Positions 34,628-42,599 of a DNA stretch of 49,039 bases are shown in pieces. A program made the position numbers and the translations under genes. The notes beneath the pieces were generated by a model. The model saw nothing but the letters and a program-made list of their open reading frames with translations, was not told where the DNA came from and made no database searches. This DNA comes from QHWF01 sp036848175 (GTDB taxonomy: Bacteria; Acidobacteriota; Vicinamibacteria; Vicinamibacterales; CAVVIG01), in the NCBI GenBank assembly GCA_036848175.1, contig DAIUKO010000011.1, positions 1 to 49,039 of the forward strand, given 5' to 3'. Each line of letters begins with the position of its first letter. Within the stretch, counting starts at the first letter, position 1.

Positions 34628-35665
34628 ATGTCATTAGTGCTTGTCGCGACGTCCAGTCCGCCGTCGGTCGAAGGGGGACATCTCGTCATCGCGCGATCGC
34701 TCGTGACGGCGCTGGCCGACGCGGGACACGACGCGCGCCTCGTCATCACGCCCGATCACGGATTCGGCCGGCAGGCGTCCGCCTATTTCGCGACGTGGCG
34801 CACCGACATGTCGACGATCGACGGCCGTTCCGTCGACCGCGTGATCAGCCTCCGCTATCCGAGCTACGCCGTCCGCCATCCGGCGCACGTGTGCTGGCTG
34901 AATCACACGATGCGCGAGTACTACGATCTGTGGCCGCAGCTCGCCGCATCGATCTCGTGGAAGAATCTCGTGAAGGAGGGCATGCGCAAGGCCGCGATCC
35001 ATGCTGTCGATCGGTGGCTGCTGACGCGCAACGTGACGCGGGTCGTCGCGCAGTCGCAGACGATTCAGCGACGGCTGGCCGTGGACCTCGGTGTCCGCGC
35101 CGACGTCGTCTATCCGCCGCCCCCGCCGCGCCGCTATGCGTGCAAGGAATACGGCGACTTCATTTTTGCCATCTCGCGTCTCACGCCGCACAAGCGCGTC
35201 GACCTTCTGATCCGCGCGCTGGCCGATGCGTCGGCCGGGCATGTCAAGGCCATCGTCGCGGGAGAAGGCGACGAGCGATCGGAACTCGAGGCACTCGCTC
35301 GCTCGCTCGGCGTCGCGGATCGCATCACCTTCGCCGGTCGCATGGACGAGCAGACGATGCTCGATCATCTCGCGCGCTGCCGCGCCGTCTGCTTCACGCC
35401 TTTTGCGGAAGACTACGGCTTCGTCACGGTCGAGGCGTTTGCGTCGCGCAAGGCCGTGATCACGTGCACGGACAGCGGTGGTCCAACCGAGCTGGTGAAA
35501 GACGACGACACCGGTGTCGTGTGCGAACCGACGCCGGCGTCGGTCGCAATCGCGCTCGCACGGCTCTCCGACGATCGCGCGCTCGCCGAGCGCCTCGGCG
35601 CCAACGGCGCGGCGCGGGTGGCGGCGATGCGCTGGGATGTGGTCGTCCAACGGTTGCTGATCTGA
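34628..35665 (+). CDS. Glycosyltransferase family 4
   Basis: A 345-residue GT-B enzyme. The N-terminus (LVLVATSSPPSVEGGHLVIA) shows the family glycine loop; the donor domain has FIFAISRLTPHKRVDLLIRA, GEGDERSELE, and the EX7E-type FTPFAEDYGFVTVEAFASRK. The ATG at 34628 follows an inverted repeat. An upstream in-frame start at 34571 would add 19 repeat-encoded residues and is not used here. The stop TGA at 35663-35665 touches the third gap, so the gene itself is complete but its downstream neighbours are unknown. It is the last visible gene of the plus-strand glycan operon. Confidence 0.85.
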   Translation: MSLVLVATSSPPSVEGGHLVIARSLVTALADAGHDARLVITPDHGFGRQASAYFATWRTDMSTIDGRSVDRVISLRYPSYAVRHPAHVCWLNHTMREYYDLWPQLAASISWKNLVKEGMRKAAIHAVDRWLLTRNVTRVVAQSQTIQRRLAVDLGVRADVVYPPPPPRRYACKEYGDFIFAISRLTPHKRVDLLIRALADASAGHVKAIVAGEGDERSELEALARSLGVADRITFAGRMDEQTMLDHLARCRAVCFTPFAEDYGFVTVEAFASRKAVITCTDSGGPTELVKDDDTGVVCEPTPASVAIALARLSDDRALAERLGANGAARVAAMRWDVVVQRLLI

Positions 35666-35765
35666 NNNNNNNNNNNNNNNNNNNNNNNNNNNNNNNNNNN
35701 NNNNNNNNNNNNNNNNNNNNNNNNNNNNNNNNNNNNNNNNNNNNNNNNNNNNNNNNNNNNNNNNN
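35666..35765. other. Assembly gap of exactly 100 N
   Basis: A 100-base N run directly after the GT4 stop codon. Adjacency of the glycan region and the ttcA-dtd genes cannot be assumed from this join. Confidence 0.95.
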
Positions 35766-35786
35766 TGTGCCGTAGAATCAACTCCT

Positions 35787-36587
35787 ATGGGATACCGCAG
35801 CGATCTCGAAGCGCGGCTCGCGAAGAAGACAACCAAGGCGATCGTCGACTACCAGATGATCGAGGACGGCGATCGGGTCATGGTGGGTCTCTCCGGGGGC
35901 AAGGACAGCTGGGCGCTGCTGCAAATGCTCGACGTGCTGCGCCTGCGGGCGCCGGTGAAGTTCTCGCTCGTCGCCGTCAACGTCGATTCCGGCTACAAGG
36001 AGTACAAGCACGGGCTGATCGCGCAGACGTGCGAGTCGCGCGGATGGGAATATCGCATCGAGCACACCGGCATCGGCGAAGCGATCGAGGACATTCTCGA
36101 CGACGGCGCGACGCCATGTTCGTTGTGCGCGCGGCTGCGCCGCGGTGTGTTGTACCGAATCGCCAGGGAAACCGGCGCCACGAAGATCGCGCTCGGTCAT
36201 CACGCCGACGACTTCATCGAGACGCTGCTGCTCAACCTCTTCTTTGCCGGCGCGCTCAAGGCCATGCCCGCCAAGCTCGTCTCCGACGATGGCGAGCACG
36301 TCGTCATCCGTCCCCTGGTCTATGTGGGCGAGGACGAAGCGCGCGCGTATACGAAGGAGAGTGGACTGCCGATCATCGGCTGCTGCTGTCCTGCCTGCGG
36401 CGATCTCAGTCTGCAGCGCCAGCGGACCAAGCGTCTGCTGATGGAGATGGAGCGCGAACATCCCGGCGTCAAGAACTCGATGCTGAAGGCGCTGTCGAAC
36501 GTCGCGCCGCGGCATCTTCTCGATACCCGCCTGAACCCGCCAGGTGAGCTGCGGGCCACGAGCGCCAAGACACCGACCCTCGCATGA
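35787..36587 (+). CDS. ttcA: tRNA 2-thiocytidine synthetase TtcA-like
   Basis: A 266-residue PP-loop enzyme of the TtcA/TtuA family, which thiolates tRNA (cytidine 32 in TtcA). The ATP pyrophosphatase loop is GLSGGKDSWALL at residues 34-45. A CXXC pair is C111 and C114 (PCSLCARLRRG), and a third cysteine cluster is CCCPAC at 199-204; together they would hold a [4Fe-4S] cluster. GHHADDFIETLLLNLFF, here GHHADDFIETLLLNL, is the typical family motif. ATG 35787 lies 22 bases after the gap. The TGA overlaps the dtd start (ATGA). Confidence 0.9.
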   Translation: MGYRSDLEARLAKKTTKAIVDYQMIEDGDRVMVGLSGGKDSWALLQMLDVLRLRAPVKFSLVAVNVDSGYKEYKHGLIAQTCESRGWEYRIEHTGIGEAIEDILDDGATPCSLCARLRRGVLYRIARETGATKIALGHHADDFIETLLLNLFFAGALKAMPAKLVSDDGEHVVIRPLVYVGEDEARAYTKESGLPIIGCCCPACGDLSLQRQRTKRLLMEMEREHPGVKNSMLKALSNVAPRHLLDTRLNPPGELRATSAKTPTLA

Positions 36588-37033
36588 GGGCTGTCGTCCA
36601 AAGGGTGTCGTCGGCGGCGGTGACGGTCGACGGCCGCACCGTCGGCGAGATCGCCGCCGGACTGCTCGTCTTCGTCGGCGTCGAGCAGGGCGACGGCCCG
36701 GGCGACGTGGAATACATCGCCAGAAAAATTCGCGAGGTGCGCGTCTTCGAAGACGAAGCGCGGCATCTGAATCGATCGGTGCAGGACGTTGCCGGCTCGG
36801 TGCTCGTCGTCTCGCAGTTCACGCTGGCCGCCGACTGCCGGAAGGGCCGCCGGCCGTCGTTCGACGATGCGGCGCCGCCGCAGATCGCCAGGCCGTTGTA
36901 CGAGGACGTGGTGCGCGAGCTGCGCACGAGCGGGCTGACGGTTGCGACCGGAGAGTTTCAGGCGATGATGCAGGTGTCGCTCGTCAACGACGGTCCGGTC
37001 ACGTTGCTGTTGGACAGCAGGAAAACCTTCTGA
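36584..37033 (+). CDS. dtd: D-aminoacyl-tRNA deacylase
   Basis: A 149-residue enzyme, the usual Dtd length, which hydrolyses D-aminoacyl-tRNA. The N-terminus MRAVVQRVSSAAVTVDG is typical. SQFTLAADCRKGRRPSF near residues 76-92 holds the conserved SQFTL motif, and NDGPVTLLLDS near the C-terminus holds the second active-site strand with the cross-subunit Gly-Pro motif as GPV. The ATG overlaps the TGA of ttcA, so the two tRNA-acting genes are translationally coupled. Confidence 0.95.
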   Translation: MRAVVQRVSSAAVTVDGRTVGEIAAGLLVFVGVEQGDGPGDVEYIARKIREVRVFEDEARHLNRSVQDVAGSVLVVSQFTLAADCRKGRRPSFDDAAPPQIARPLYEDVVRELRTSGLTVATGEFQAMMQVSLVNDGPVTLLLDSRKTF

Positions 37034-37040
37034 GGAAACG

Positions 37041-37883
37041 ATGCGTGCGTTCGTCTTGATGCTTGCTTGTCTCACATCCGCCAGCGCCGCCCTTGCGCAA
37101 CAGCGGCCGCTCGTCACCGAAGATCCGGAAACCATCGGCGCCGGACGCATCCTCATCGAAGGCGGCCTCGATTGGGCGCACGATGCGCACTATCCCGCGT
37201 CGGGCCTGCAAGGCGACCTGTTGCGCCTGCCGACGCTCGGGCTCAGCTTCGGCATCAGCTCGATCGCGGAGTTCCAGATCGACGGTGGCCTGTACGATCG
37301 CCTGTCGATCAGCGCGCGCAATCCGAGAGCGCCGCTCGCCCCATTGATCACGAGCACCGGCGACACGACCAGCGATATTTCGGACGCGATCGTCGCCACC
37401 AAGATTCGGATCATCCCGGAAGGGATGCGCCGGCCGGCCTTCGGTCTCAGGTTCGCGACCAAGCTCCCCAACGCGAGCAACGAGAGCGGCCTCGGCCTCG
37501 ACACGATGGACTTCTTCGCGCTGGTTCTCGGCGCGAAGACCGTGCAATCGATCCGCGTCGTGGCGAATATCGGGGGCGGCATCCTTTCCGATCCGATTCA
37601 GGGGAATCGTCAGAACGACGTCTTCCTCTACGGAGTGTCCTTTGCGCGAGCGATGACGCAGAAGGCGGAGCTCGTCGGCGAGTTGAACGGACGCTGGTCA
37701 ACGCGTTCCGGCGAGGCCTTTCCGGGGACCGAGACGCGCGGGCTGTTGAAGCTCGGAGGACGCTTTACGCAAGGCTCGTGGCGATTGGATGCGGGTGTCT
37801 TCTTCGGACTGACGTCGGTCGACCCCACGATCGGCTTCACGGGTGGGTTCACCTACGTCTTCAATGCGTTCAAAGTCCCTTAG
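37041..37883 (+). CDS. Putative outer-membrane barrel protein
   Basis: A 280-residue exported protein with a signal peptide ending near ALA-Q (about residue 20). RPLVTEDPETIGAGRILIEG at the N-terminus of the mature part is common in outer-membrane proteins described as transporter- or phenol-degradation-associated barrels. Alternating strand-like segments follow (LGLSFGISSIAEFQIDGGLY, LVGELNGRWSTRSG), with GFTGGFTYVFNAFKVP at the end; the C-terminal residue is not aromatic. Begins seven bases after the dtd stop. Convergent with glpD, overlapping by 14 bases. Function not known. Confidence 0.7.
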   Translation: MRAFVLMLACLTSASAALAQQRPLVTEDPETIGAGRILIEGGLDWAHDAHYPASGLQGDLLRLPTLGLSFGISSIAEFQIDGGLYDRLSISARNPRAPLAPLITSTGDTTSDISDAIVATKIRIIPEGMRRPAFGLRFATKLPNASNESGLGLDTMDFFALVLGAKTVQSIRVVANIGGGILSDPIQGNRQNDVFLYGVSFARAMTQKAELVGELNGRWSTRSGEAFPGTETRGLLKLGGRFTQGSWRLDAGVFFGLTSVDPTIGFTGGFTYVFNAFKVP

Positions 37884-39525
37884 CCGGCCCTGAAAGCGAG
37901 TACGCTGCGGCGGCGCCGCGATAGAACTCGCGGACCGCGGCGATTTCGGCGCGGCGGCGATCTTCGGACCAGCGCAGCTCCGTCCCGACGATCGACGCCG
38001 CACGTTCGAGTGCGGCCTCTCCAGGATCGCCAAGCGCGCCGAGCGGCGTCCGGCGGACCACCGCGTCGGCCAGTGTCACGGCCATCTCCTTCCGCGCCGC
38101 GTGCACGAGCTCGGCGCCGATGACCGGCGAATCCTTCGCGAGGCGTGTTCGCCAATCGGCGCGGTTGCCGACCAGAGCGAGGACATCGCGATACCGCGAT
38201 CCGTACGCCGCGATCAGATGGGGAATCGTGTCGGTCGGCAGACCTTCGTCGTGTTCGCGGCGCGCGTCGGCGATCGCCAGGCCGACGTCGCGAATGCTGC
38301 CGCCCGGCAGCGGCGTCGTCGCCGTGCGAGACGCGACCGGCTTGCGCTGCAGCTTCGACATCAGACGGGTCGTGACCCGTTCGGCAACCGCGCGCGCCGT
38401 CGTGTATTTCGCGCCCGAGACCGTGACCAATCCCTCGATGCCGTCCGCCGCATGATCCCGAATCTGATCGTGGCCCTGTAGCGACACGCGAGTGCCGTTC
38501 CTGATAGCCGGGACGACCCCGCGATGCACGAGGGTGACGTCGGCCGGCGTGAGGTCGAGCGCGGGGAAGGCCTGATTGAGCTCGCCGATGAACGACGCGA
38601 CCTCGCCGTTGTTCACGCCGGTGTCGGCGGGATCGCAGGCGTGGTCCGACTCCCACGTGCCGAACAGCGCGCGCTCGCGCCACGGCACCAGGAACAGATT
38701 GCGTCCCGATCGCGCGCGGCCGCCGAGCGCCTCGTCGCCGGCGTCGCGCCGCGTCACGAGATTCATCGCCTTGAGCATCGGGATGCCGGTCGCCACGCCG
38801 AGCGGCTCGAGCAACCGATCGATGCCGGCGCCTGTGGCGTTGACGATGACCCGCGCGCGGATGTCGAGCTCGGCGGAGCCCTGGCGATCGCGTGCGTGCA
38901 CCCCGACGACGCGCCGGTTCTCGGTGAGCAGCGACACGGCTTCGACGTAGTTCGCGAGCACGGCGCCGAGCTCGGACGCGGCAATGGCGTACGAGAACGT
39001 CAGCCGATCCGGCTCGGTCATGATGTAGTCGTGGAACACCGCAGCGCCGGTCAGGCGCTGACGCTTGAGGCCCGGGAATCGCTGCGCCGACGTGCCGCGG
39101 CCGAAGACGCGCCCGCCCGGCAGTTTGTGCGCATCGCTCACGCCGCGGTTTCGCCCGAACGCGATGAGACGATCGACGAGGAATCCCGCACGCATCGCGA
39201 TCTTGCCGCGCACGAGCGATCGATAGAGCGGAAGGGCGAAGGGGAGAGGACGAACCGCATGCGGCGCGATGCGCGCGATCGTCCGCCGCTCGCGCACCGA
39301 CTCGCGGGCGCGCTTGACGTCGAGCGACTGCAGGTAGCGCAGGCCGCCGTGAATCGTGCGCAGATGATTGAACGACGCACCGCTGCCGAAGTCGTCGCGC
39401 TCGATGAGCGCGACGCTCAGGCCGCGCTGCGCCGCGTCGTACGCGATCGTCAGCCCGTAGATGCCGCCGCCGACGACGAGGACGTCGAAGGTCGACGCGG
39501 TCAGGAGATCCGGGTCACGAGTCAT
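37870..39525 (-). CDS. glpD: Glycerol-3-phosphate dehydrogenase, FAD-dependent (GlpD family)
   Basis: A 551-residue flavoprotein that oxidises glycerol-3-phosphate to dihydroxyacetone phosphate and passes electrons to quinone. The FAD-binding Rossmann motif is DVLVVGGGIYGLTIAYDAAQ at residues 13-32, followed by LIERDDFGSGASFN and the substrate-side LRTIHGGLRYLQSLD. DVTLVHRGVVPAIR and VSGAKYTTARAVAE are further conserved segments. ATG 39525 is chosen because an AGGA ribosome-binding site lies eight bases upstream; ATG 39534 is in frame but lacks one. A divergent methyltransferase gene begins 26 bases away. Confidence 0.9.
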   Translation of the reverse strand: MTRDPDLLTASTFDVLVVGGGIYGLTIAYDAAQRGLSVALIERDDFGSGASFNHLRTIHGGLRYLQSLDVKRARESVRERRTIARIAPHAVRPLPFALPLYRSLVRGKIAMRAGFLVDRLIAFGRNRGVSDAHKLPGGRVFGRGTSAQRFPGLKRQRLTGAAVFHDYIMTEPDRLTFSYAIAASELGAVLANYVEAVSLLTENRRVVGVHARDRQGSAELDIRARVIVNATGAGIDRLLEPLGVATGIPMLKAMNLVTRRDAGDEALGGRARSGRNLFLVPWRERALFGTWESDHACDPADTGVNNGEVASFIGELNQAFPALDLTPADVTLVHRGVVPAIRNGTRVSLQGHDQIRDHAADGIEGLVTVSGAKYTTARAVAERVTTRLMSKLQRKPVASRTATTPLPGGSIRDVGLAIADARREHDEGLPTDTIPHLIAAYGSRYRDVLALVGNRADWRTRLAKDSPVIGAELVHAARKEMAVTLADAVVRRTPLGALGDPGEAALERAASIVGTELRWSEDRRRAEIAAVREFYRGAAAAYSLSGPAKGL

Positions 39526-39551
39526 CGCGGACATCCTATATAGTTTTTGCC

Positions 39552-40310
39552 GTGGCCACGATTGACGAGGTCCGCGAGTACTGGAACACGCATATCCACG
39601 ATCTCGACGTGTCCAACGAGACACCCGGCTCGCGCGGATTCTTCGACGATCTCGACCGCTACCATTTCGAGAAGCTCCATCACCTGGTCCGGCTCGTGGA
39701 CTTTGACGGCTATCGTGGCCGCACGGTTCTTGATGTGGGGTGCGGCGCCGGGGTCGATCTGGCGCGGTTCGCCAGGGGCGGCGCGGAGGTGACCGGCGTG
39801 GACGTGTCGTCGGCGGCGGTCGAGTTGGCCCGCAAGAACTTCGAGCAGCAACGGCTTCGCGGTCGTTTCGAGGTGGCGGACGGGGAGCATCTCACGTTCG
39901 CCGACGACACGTTCGACCTCGTCTTTGCGCACGGCGTCGTTCAGTACACCGCGGATCCGCAGCGGCTGGTCGATGAATGCCGGCGGGTGCTGAAACCGGG
40001 CGGCGAGGCGATTTTTCAGGTCTACAACCGCATCTCGTGGCTGAACGCGCTGTCGAAGGTGATGAAGGTCGGCCTCGAGCACGAGGACGCGCCCGTCATC
40101 CTCAAGTTCAGCCTTGGCGAGTTTCGCCGGCTGCTGCGCGGGTTCCGCGAGGTCCGGATCGTCCCTGAGCGCTTTCCCGTCAAGTCGCGGCTGCACGGCG
40201 GCTGGAAGGGCGCGATCTACAACGGCGCGTTCGTCGGCACCTTCAACGCGCTTCCGCGTCCGCTCGTCCGCCGGTTTGGCTGGCATCTGTTGGCGTTCTG
40301 TAAGAAGTGA
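39552..40310 (+). CDS. Class I SAM-dependent methyltransferase
   Basis: A 252-residue methyltransferase. The N-terminus DEVREYWNTHIHDLDVSNE, then RTVLDVGCGAGVDLARFARG (motif I, near residues 57-76), VTGVDVSSAAVELARKNFE (motif II), and DLVFAHGVVQYTADPQRLVD are standard. The EYWNTHIHD start resembles ubiquinone- or sugar-type methyltransferases in this lineage. GTG 39552 sits 26 bases from the divergent glpD start. Substrate unknown. Followed by the ACGACCA-type repeat and the DapF homologue. Confidence 0.85.
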   Translation: MATIDEVREYWNTHIHDLDVSNETPGSRGFFDDLDRYHFEKLHHLVRLVDFDGYRGRTVLDVGCGAGVDLARFARGGAEVTGVDVSSAAVELARKNFEQQRLRGRFEVADGEHLTFADDTFDLVFAHGVVQYTADPQRLVDECRRVLKPGGEAIFQVYNRISWLNALSKVMKVGLEHEDAPVILKFSLGEFRRLLRGFREVRIVPERFPVKSRLHGGWKGAIYNGAFVGTFNALPRPLVRRFGWHLLAFCKK

Positions 40311-40360
40311 CCATCGACCAACGACGAACGACCAAAGACTAACGACCAACGACCACGACA
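40311..40360. repeat. Degenerate ACGACCA tandem repeat before dapF homologue
   Basis: About 50 bases made of six imperfect copies of ACGACCA or CGACCAACG fill the spacer between the methyltransferase stop and the DapF start ATG 40361. No Shine-Dalgarno is visible. The unit differs from the repeats at 17376, 34490 and 41170. Confidence 0.75.
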
Positions 40361-41169
40361 TGCGCTTCACCAAAGCCCACGCCTACGGGAACGATTTCCT
40401 CTACGTGCTGAACCGCGACGTCGACGGCGTCGCGCTCGACCGCCTTGCGCGGGAGCTGTGCGAACGGCAGACCGGCGTCGGCGCCGATGGCCTCATCGTC
40501 TACGAGCCGCACACTGAGGGGGCGCAGGGCGCCGTGGGTGCAACGATGCGGCTGTTCAACGCTGACGGGAGCCGATCGGAAGTGTCCGGAAACGGCGTTC
40601 GCGGACTCGGCGCGCTGTTGTTGCGAGGCGACAGCCGGGCCCATGTCGAGCTCACGATTCAGACGGAGGCTGGGCCGAAACGGTTGACCAGGACGGGGCA
40701 GTCCGGATCGCGTCAGACCTTCGTGGCCCAAATGGGCCTCCCGCGCGACTTGCGCCAGGCAGCCATCAGTGCTGCCGGCGAATCAATCGAGATTGTCGTG
40801 ATGAATTTCGGCAATCCGCAGGCGGTCGTCCTCGGCCCGCTTCCTGACCGTGACCGGTTTCTCCACCTCGGCGCGGCGCTGGAACGGCACGAGATGTTTC
40901 CCGAGCGGACCAACGTGGAGTTCGCCCAGGTTGAATCGCGGGACGCCGTCCGGATTCTGATCTGGGAGCGCGGCGTCGGACCAACGCAGTCATCTGGCAC
41001 CGGCTCGTGCGCTGCGCTGATCGCGGCGTCGGCGTTCGGCGGCGCGGCGCGCAACGCCGAGGTCATCGCCCCCGGCGGCACGCAGCGCGTCGACTGGCGC
41101 GACGACAGCGTCTACCTGACCGGCTGGGCCGAAGTCCTCTTCGACGGCACCTGGCTGCGGTCAGACTGA
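40361..41169 (+). CDS. dapF: Diaminopimelate epimerase homologue with both catalytic cysteines replaced by serine
   Basis: A 269-residue DapF-fold protein; DapF interconverts LL- and meso-diaminopimelate for lysine and peptidoglycan. Family motifs are present: AYGNDFLYV near the start, VGADGLIVYE, NADGSRSEVSGNGVRG and IWERGVGPTQSSGTGSCAAL. In E. coli DapF the two catalytic cysteines are in the CGNG and ACGSG motifs. Here both are serine: Ser76 (codon TCC) and Ser212 (codon TCT). Cys217, four to five residues after the second site, is kept but is not the catalytic base. The fold and substrate-binding motifs are otherwise intact. Racemase activity by the standard mechanism is doubtful. The last codons, ending TCA-GAC-TGA, lie within the start of the 11-bp repeat array. 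A second dapF elsewhere in the genome is plausible. Confidence 0.8.
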
Positions 41170-41235
41170 GGTCAGACCACGGTCAGACCACGGTCAGACC
41201 ACGGTCAGACCACGGTCAGACCACGGTCAGACCTC
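41170..41235. repeat. 11-bp tandem repeat array after dapF homologue
   Basis: Five perfect copies of GGTCAGACCAC (41170-41224) and one variant copy (41225-41235). The unit is near-palindromic around its centre (GGTCAGACC). The array begins at the base after the DapF stop. The same unit occurs at 48975-49004. On the minus strand the unit reads GTGGTCTGACC and places a TGA in every frame within three copies. Confidence 0.95.
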
Positions 41236-41298
41236 AGGGAGAGTGGACCGAGATTGCCGACGCGGGTGCGACGGCGGTAGGCAGATTCTGCGCGGGTT

Positions 41299-41880
41299 TC
41301 AGCGACGCTTGCGGTTGGCGCCAGGCGCGGCGGCTTCCAGATCGTGCGCCGTCGCCTTCAAACGCTGGGTTGTTCCCGACATCGTCGTCTTGGTGGTGAG
41401 GTAGTCCCCCGCGTCGAACGCTGCGCGCGCTTTTTGCACCGTGTCTTCGGCATCGGCAATCACGCGCTTCGCTGTGACGACGAGTTTGACGGGGGCGTGC
41501 GCGGTCTCCGCGGCGCGGAGCTTGGTGTGCGCGTCGTTGAGGGCGGTCATGCCGTCGAGCAGGGCGCGCTCGGCTTCGCTGCGCGCGGTGGTCCTGCGGT
41601 CGGCGGATTCCTTGGCGGCGTTCTGTGCCCGCTCGCGGGCATCGAGCGCATGGTTGAGCGCGAGGCGGTAATCGCGCTGCGCGACGGCGTCATTGGCGCG
41701 CTTGAGCGCCTCCTGCGCTGCGGTGAATTCCTCAGTGGCGTATTGATCGGCGCCGGCGGCGCGCGCCGCGTCGATCGCGCCTTGTGCCTGCTGAATCTCC
41801 TTGTCGGGCGGATCCGCGCACGCCGCGCCGACGAGCGCCGCAGCGACGGCGACCGAGAGCAGCAGACGGCGAAGCATCAC
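41299..41880 (-). CDS. Helical lipoprotein, DUF4398-like
   Basis: A 193-residue protein. The signal peptide ends in LVGAAC (lipobox, Cys at about residue 22). The rest is alanine-rich and strongly helical with heptad-like charge patterns (IQQAQGAIDAARAAGADQYA, AQEALKRANDAVAQRDYRLA), the layout of DUF4398 periplasmic lipoproteins. Such proteins often associate with OmpA-type proteins or cell envelope complexes, but no role is established here. The start is the first of two adjacent ATG codons at 41880. The 128-base gap to dapF holds the 11-bp array and no gene. Confidence 0.78.
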   Translation of the reverse strand: MMLRRLLLSVAVAAALVGAACADPPDKEIQQAQGAIDAARAAGADQYATEEFTAAQEALKRANDAVAQRDYRLALNHALDARERAQNAAKESADRRTTARSEAERALLDGMTALNDAHTKLRAAETAHAPVKLVVTAKRVIADAEDTVQKARAAFDAGDYLTTKTTMSGTTQRLKATAHDLEAAAPGANRKRR

Positions 41881-41930
41881 GCTCAGTATAACGGCTCCCA
41901 GCTGTCGGCTCTCGGCTATCCGCGTGTAAG

Positions 41931-42599
41931 ATGAAAGACCTGTCGCTCGACGATCGGCCTCGCGAGAAGCTGTGGCATCACGGTGCGTCGGCGCTCGGCG
42001 ACAACGAACTGGTGGCGCTGATCATCGCGCACGGCGGGCGGCATGGCAGCGCGCTGGATCTGGCCAATGCGCTGCTCACCACCTACGACGGACTCCATGG
42101 TTTGACGCGGTGCAGCGGCGACGATCTGGCGCGTGTCGCCGGCATCGGCCAGGCGCGGGCGGCGCAGATTCTGGCGGCGCTCGAGCTCGGCCGCCGGACG
42201 CTGACACGCGCGCCGGCCGAACGGCCGCAGCTAGTCAGCCCGAACGCGGCAGCGCAGTATCTGTTGCCGCGCTTCGGAGGGCGTGCGATCGAGCAATTCG
42301 GGCTGATTCTGCTCGATAGCAAATCGCGGGTGATCCGGACGAAGGTACTCGTCCGCGGCACGCTCAACACCTCGAACGTCGAGCCGCGCGACGTGTATCG
42401 CGAGGCGGTTCTCGGCGGGGCGAACTCGATCGTCGTGTTCCACAATCATCCGTCGGGCGATCCGCGGCCGAGTGCGGAGGACATCGATCTGACGCGCCGG
42501 CTCGTCTCGGCGGGCGTGCTGATGGGCATCGACCTGGTGGATCACGTGATTCTCGGCGACGTGAAGTACTGCAGCTTCAAGGAATCTGGACGATTGTGA
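41931..42599 (+). CDS. radC: RadC/JAB-domain protein
   Basis: A 222-residue protein of the RadC family. Residues about 70-90 carry a helix-hairpin-helix segment (LARVAGIGQARAAQILAALE). The JAMM metal motif is HNHPSGDPRPSAEDI near residues 169-183, followed by DLVDHVILGD. These proteins were once linked to DNA repair; the biochemical role is uncertain. ATG 41931; its TGA overlaps the GTG of larC as TTGTGAG. Confidence 0.9.
   Translation: MKDLSLDDRPREKLWHHGASALGDNELVALIIAHGGRHGSALDLANALLTTYDGLHGLTRCSGDDLARVAGIGQARAAQILAALELGRRTLTRAPAERPQLVSPNAAAQYLLPRFGGRAIEQFGLILLDSKSRVIRTKVLVRGTLNTSNVEPRDVYREAVLGGANSIVVFHNHPSGDPRPSAEDIDLTRRLVSAGVLMGIDLVDHVILGDVKYCSFKESGRL

Noticed and set aside
41170..41235. 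Iteron-type origin of replication
   Set aside because: Regular 11-bp units suggest iterons, but there is no Rep gene, DnaA box cluster or AT-rich unwinding region, and the same unit follows another gene's stop at 48975.
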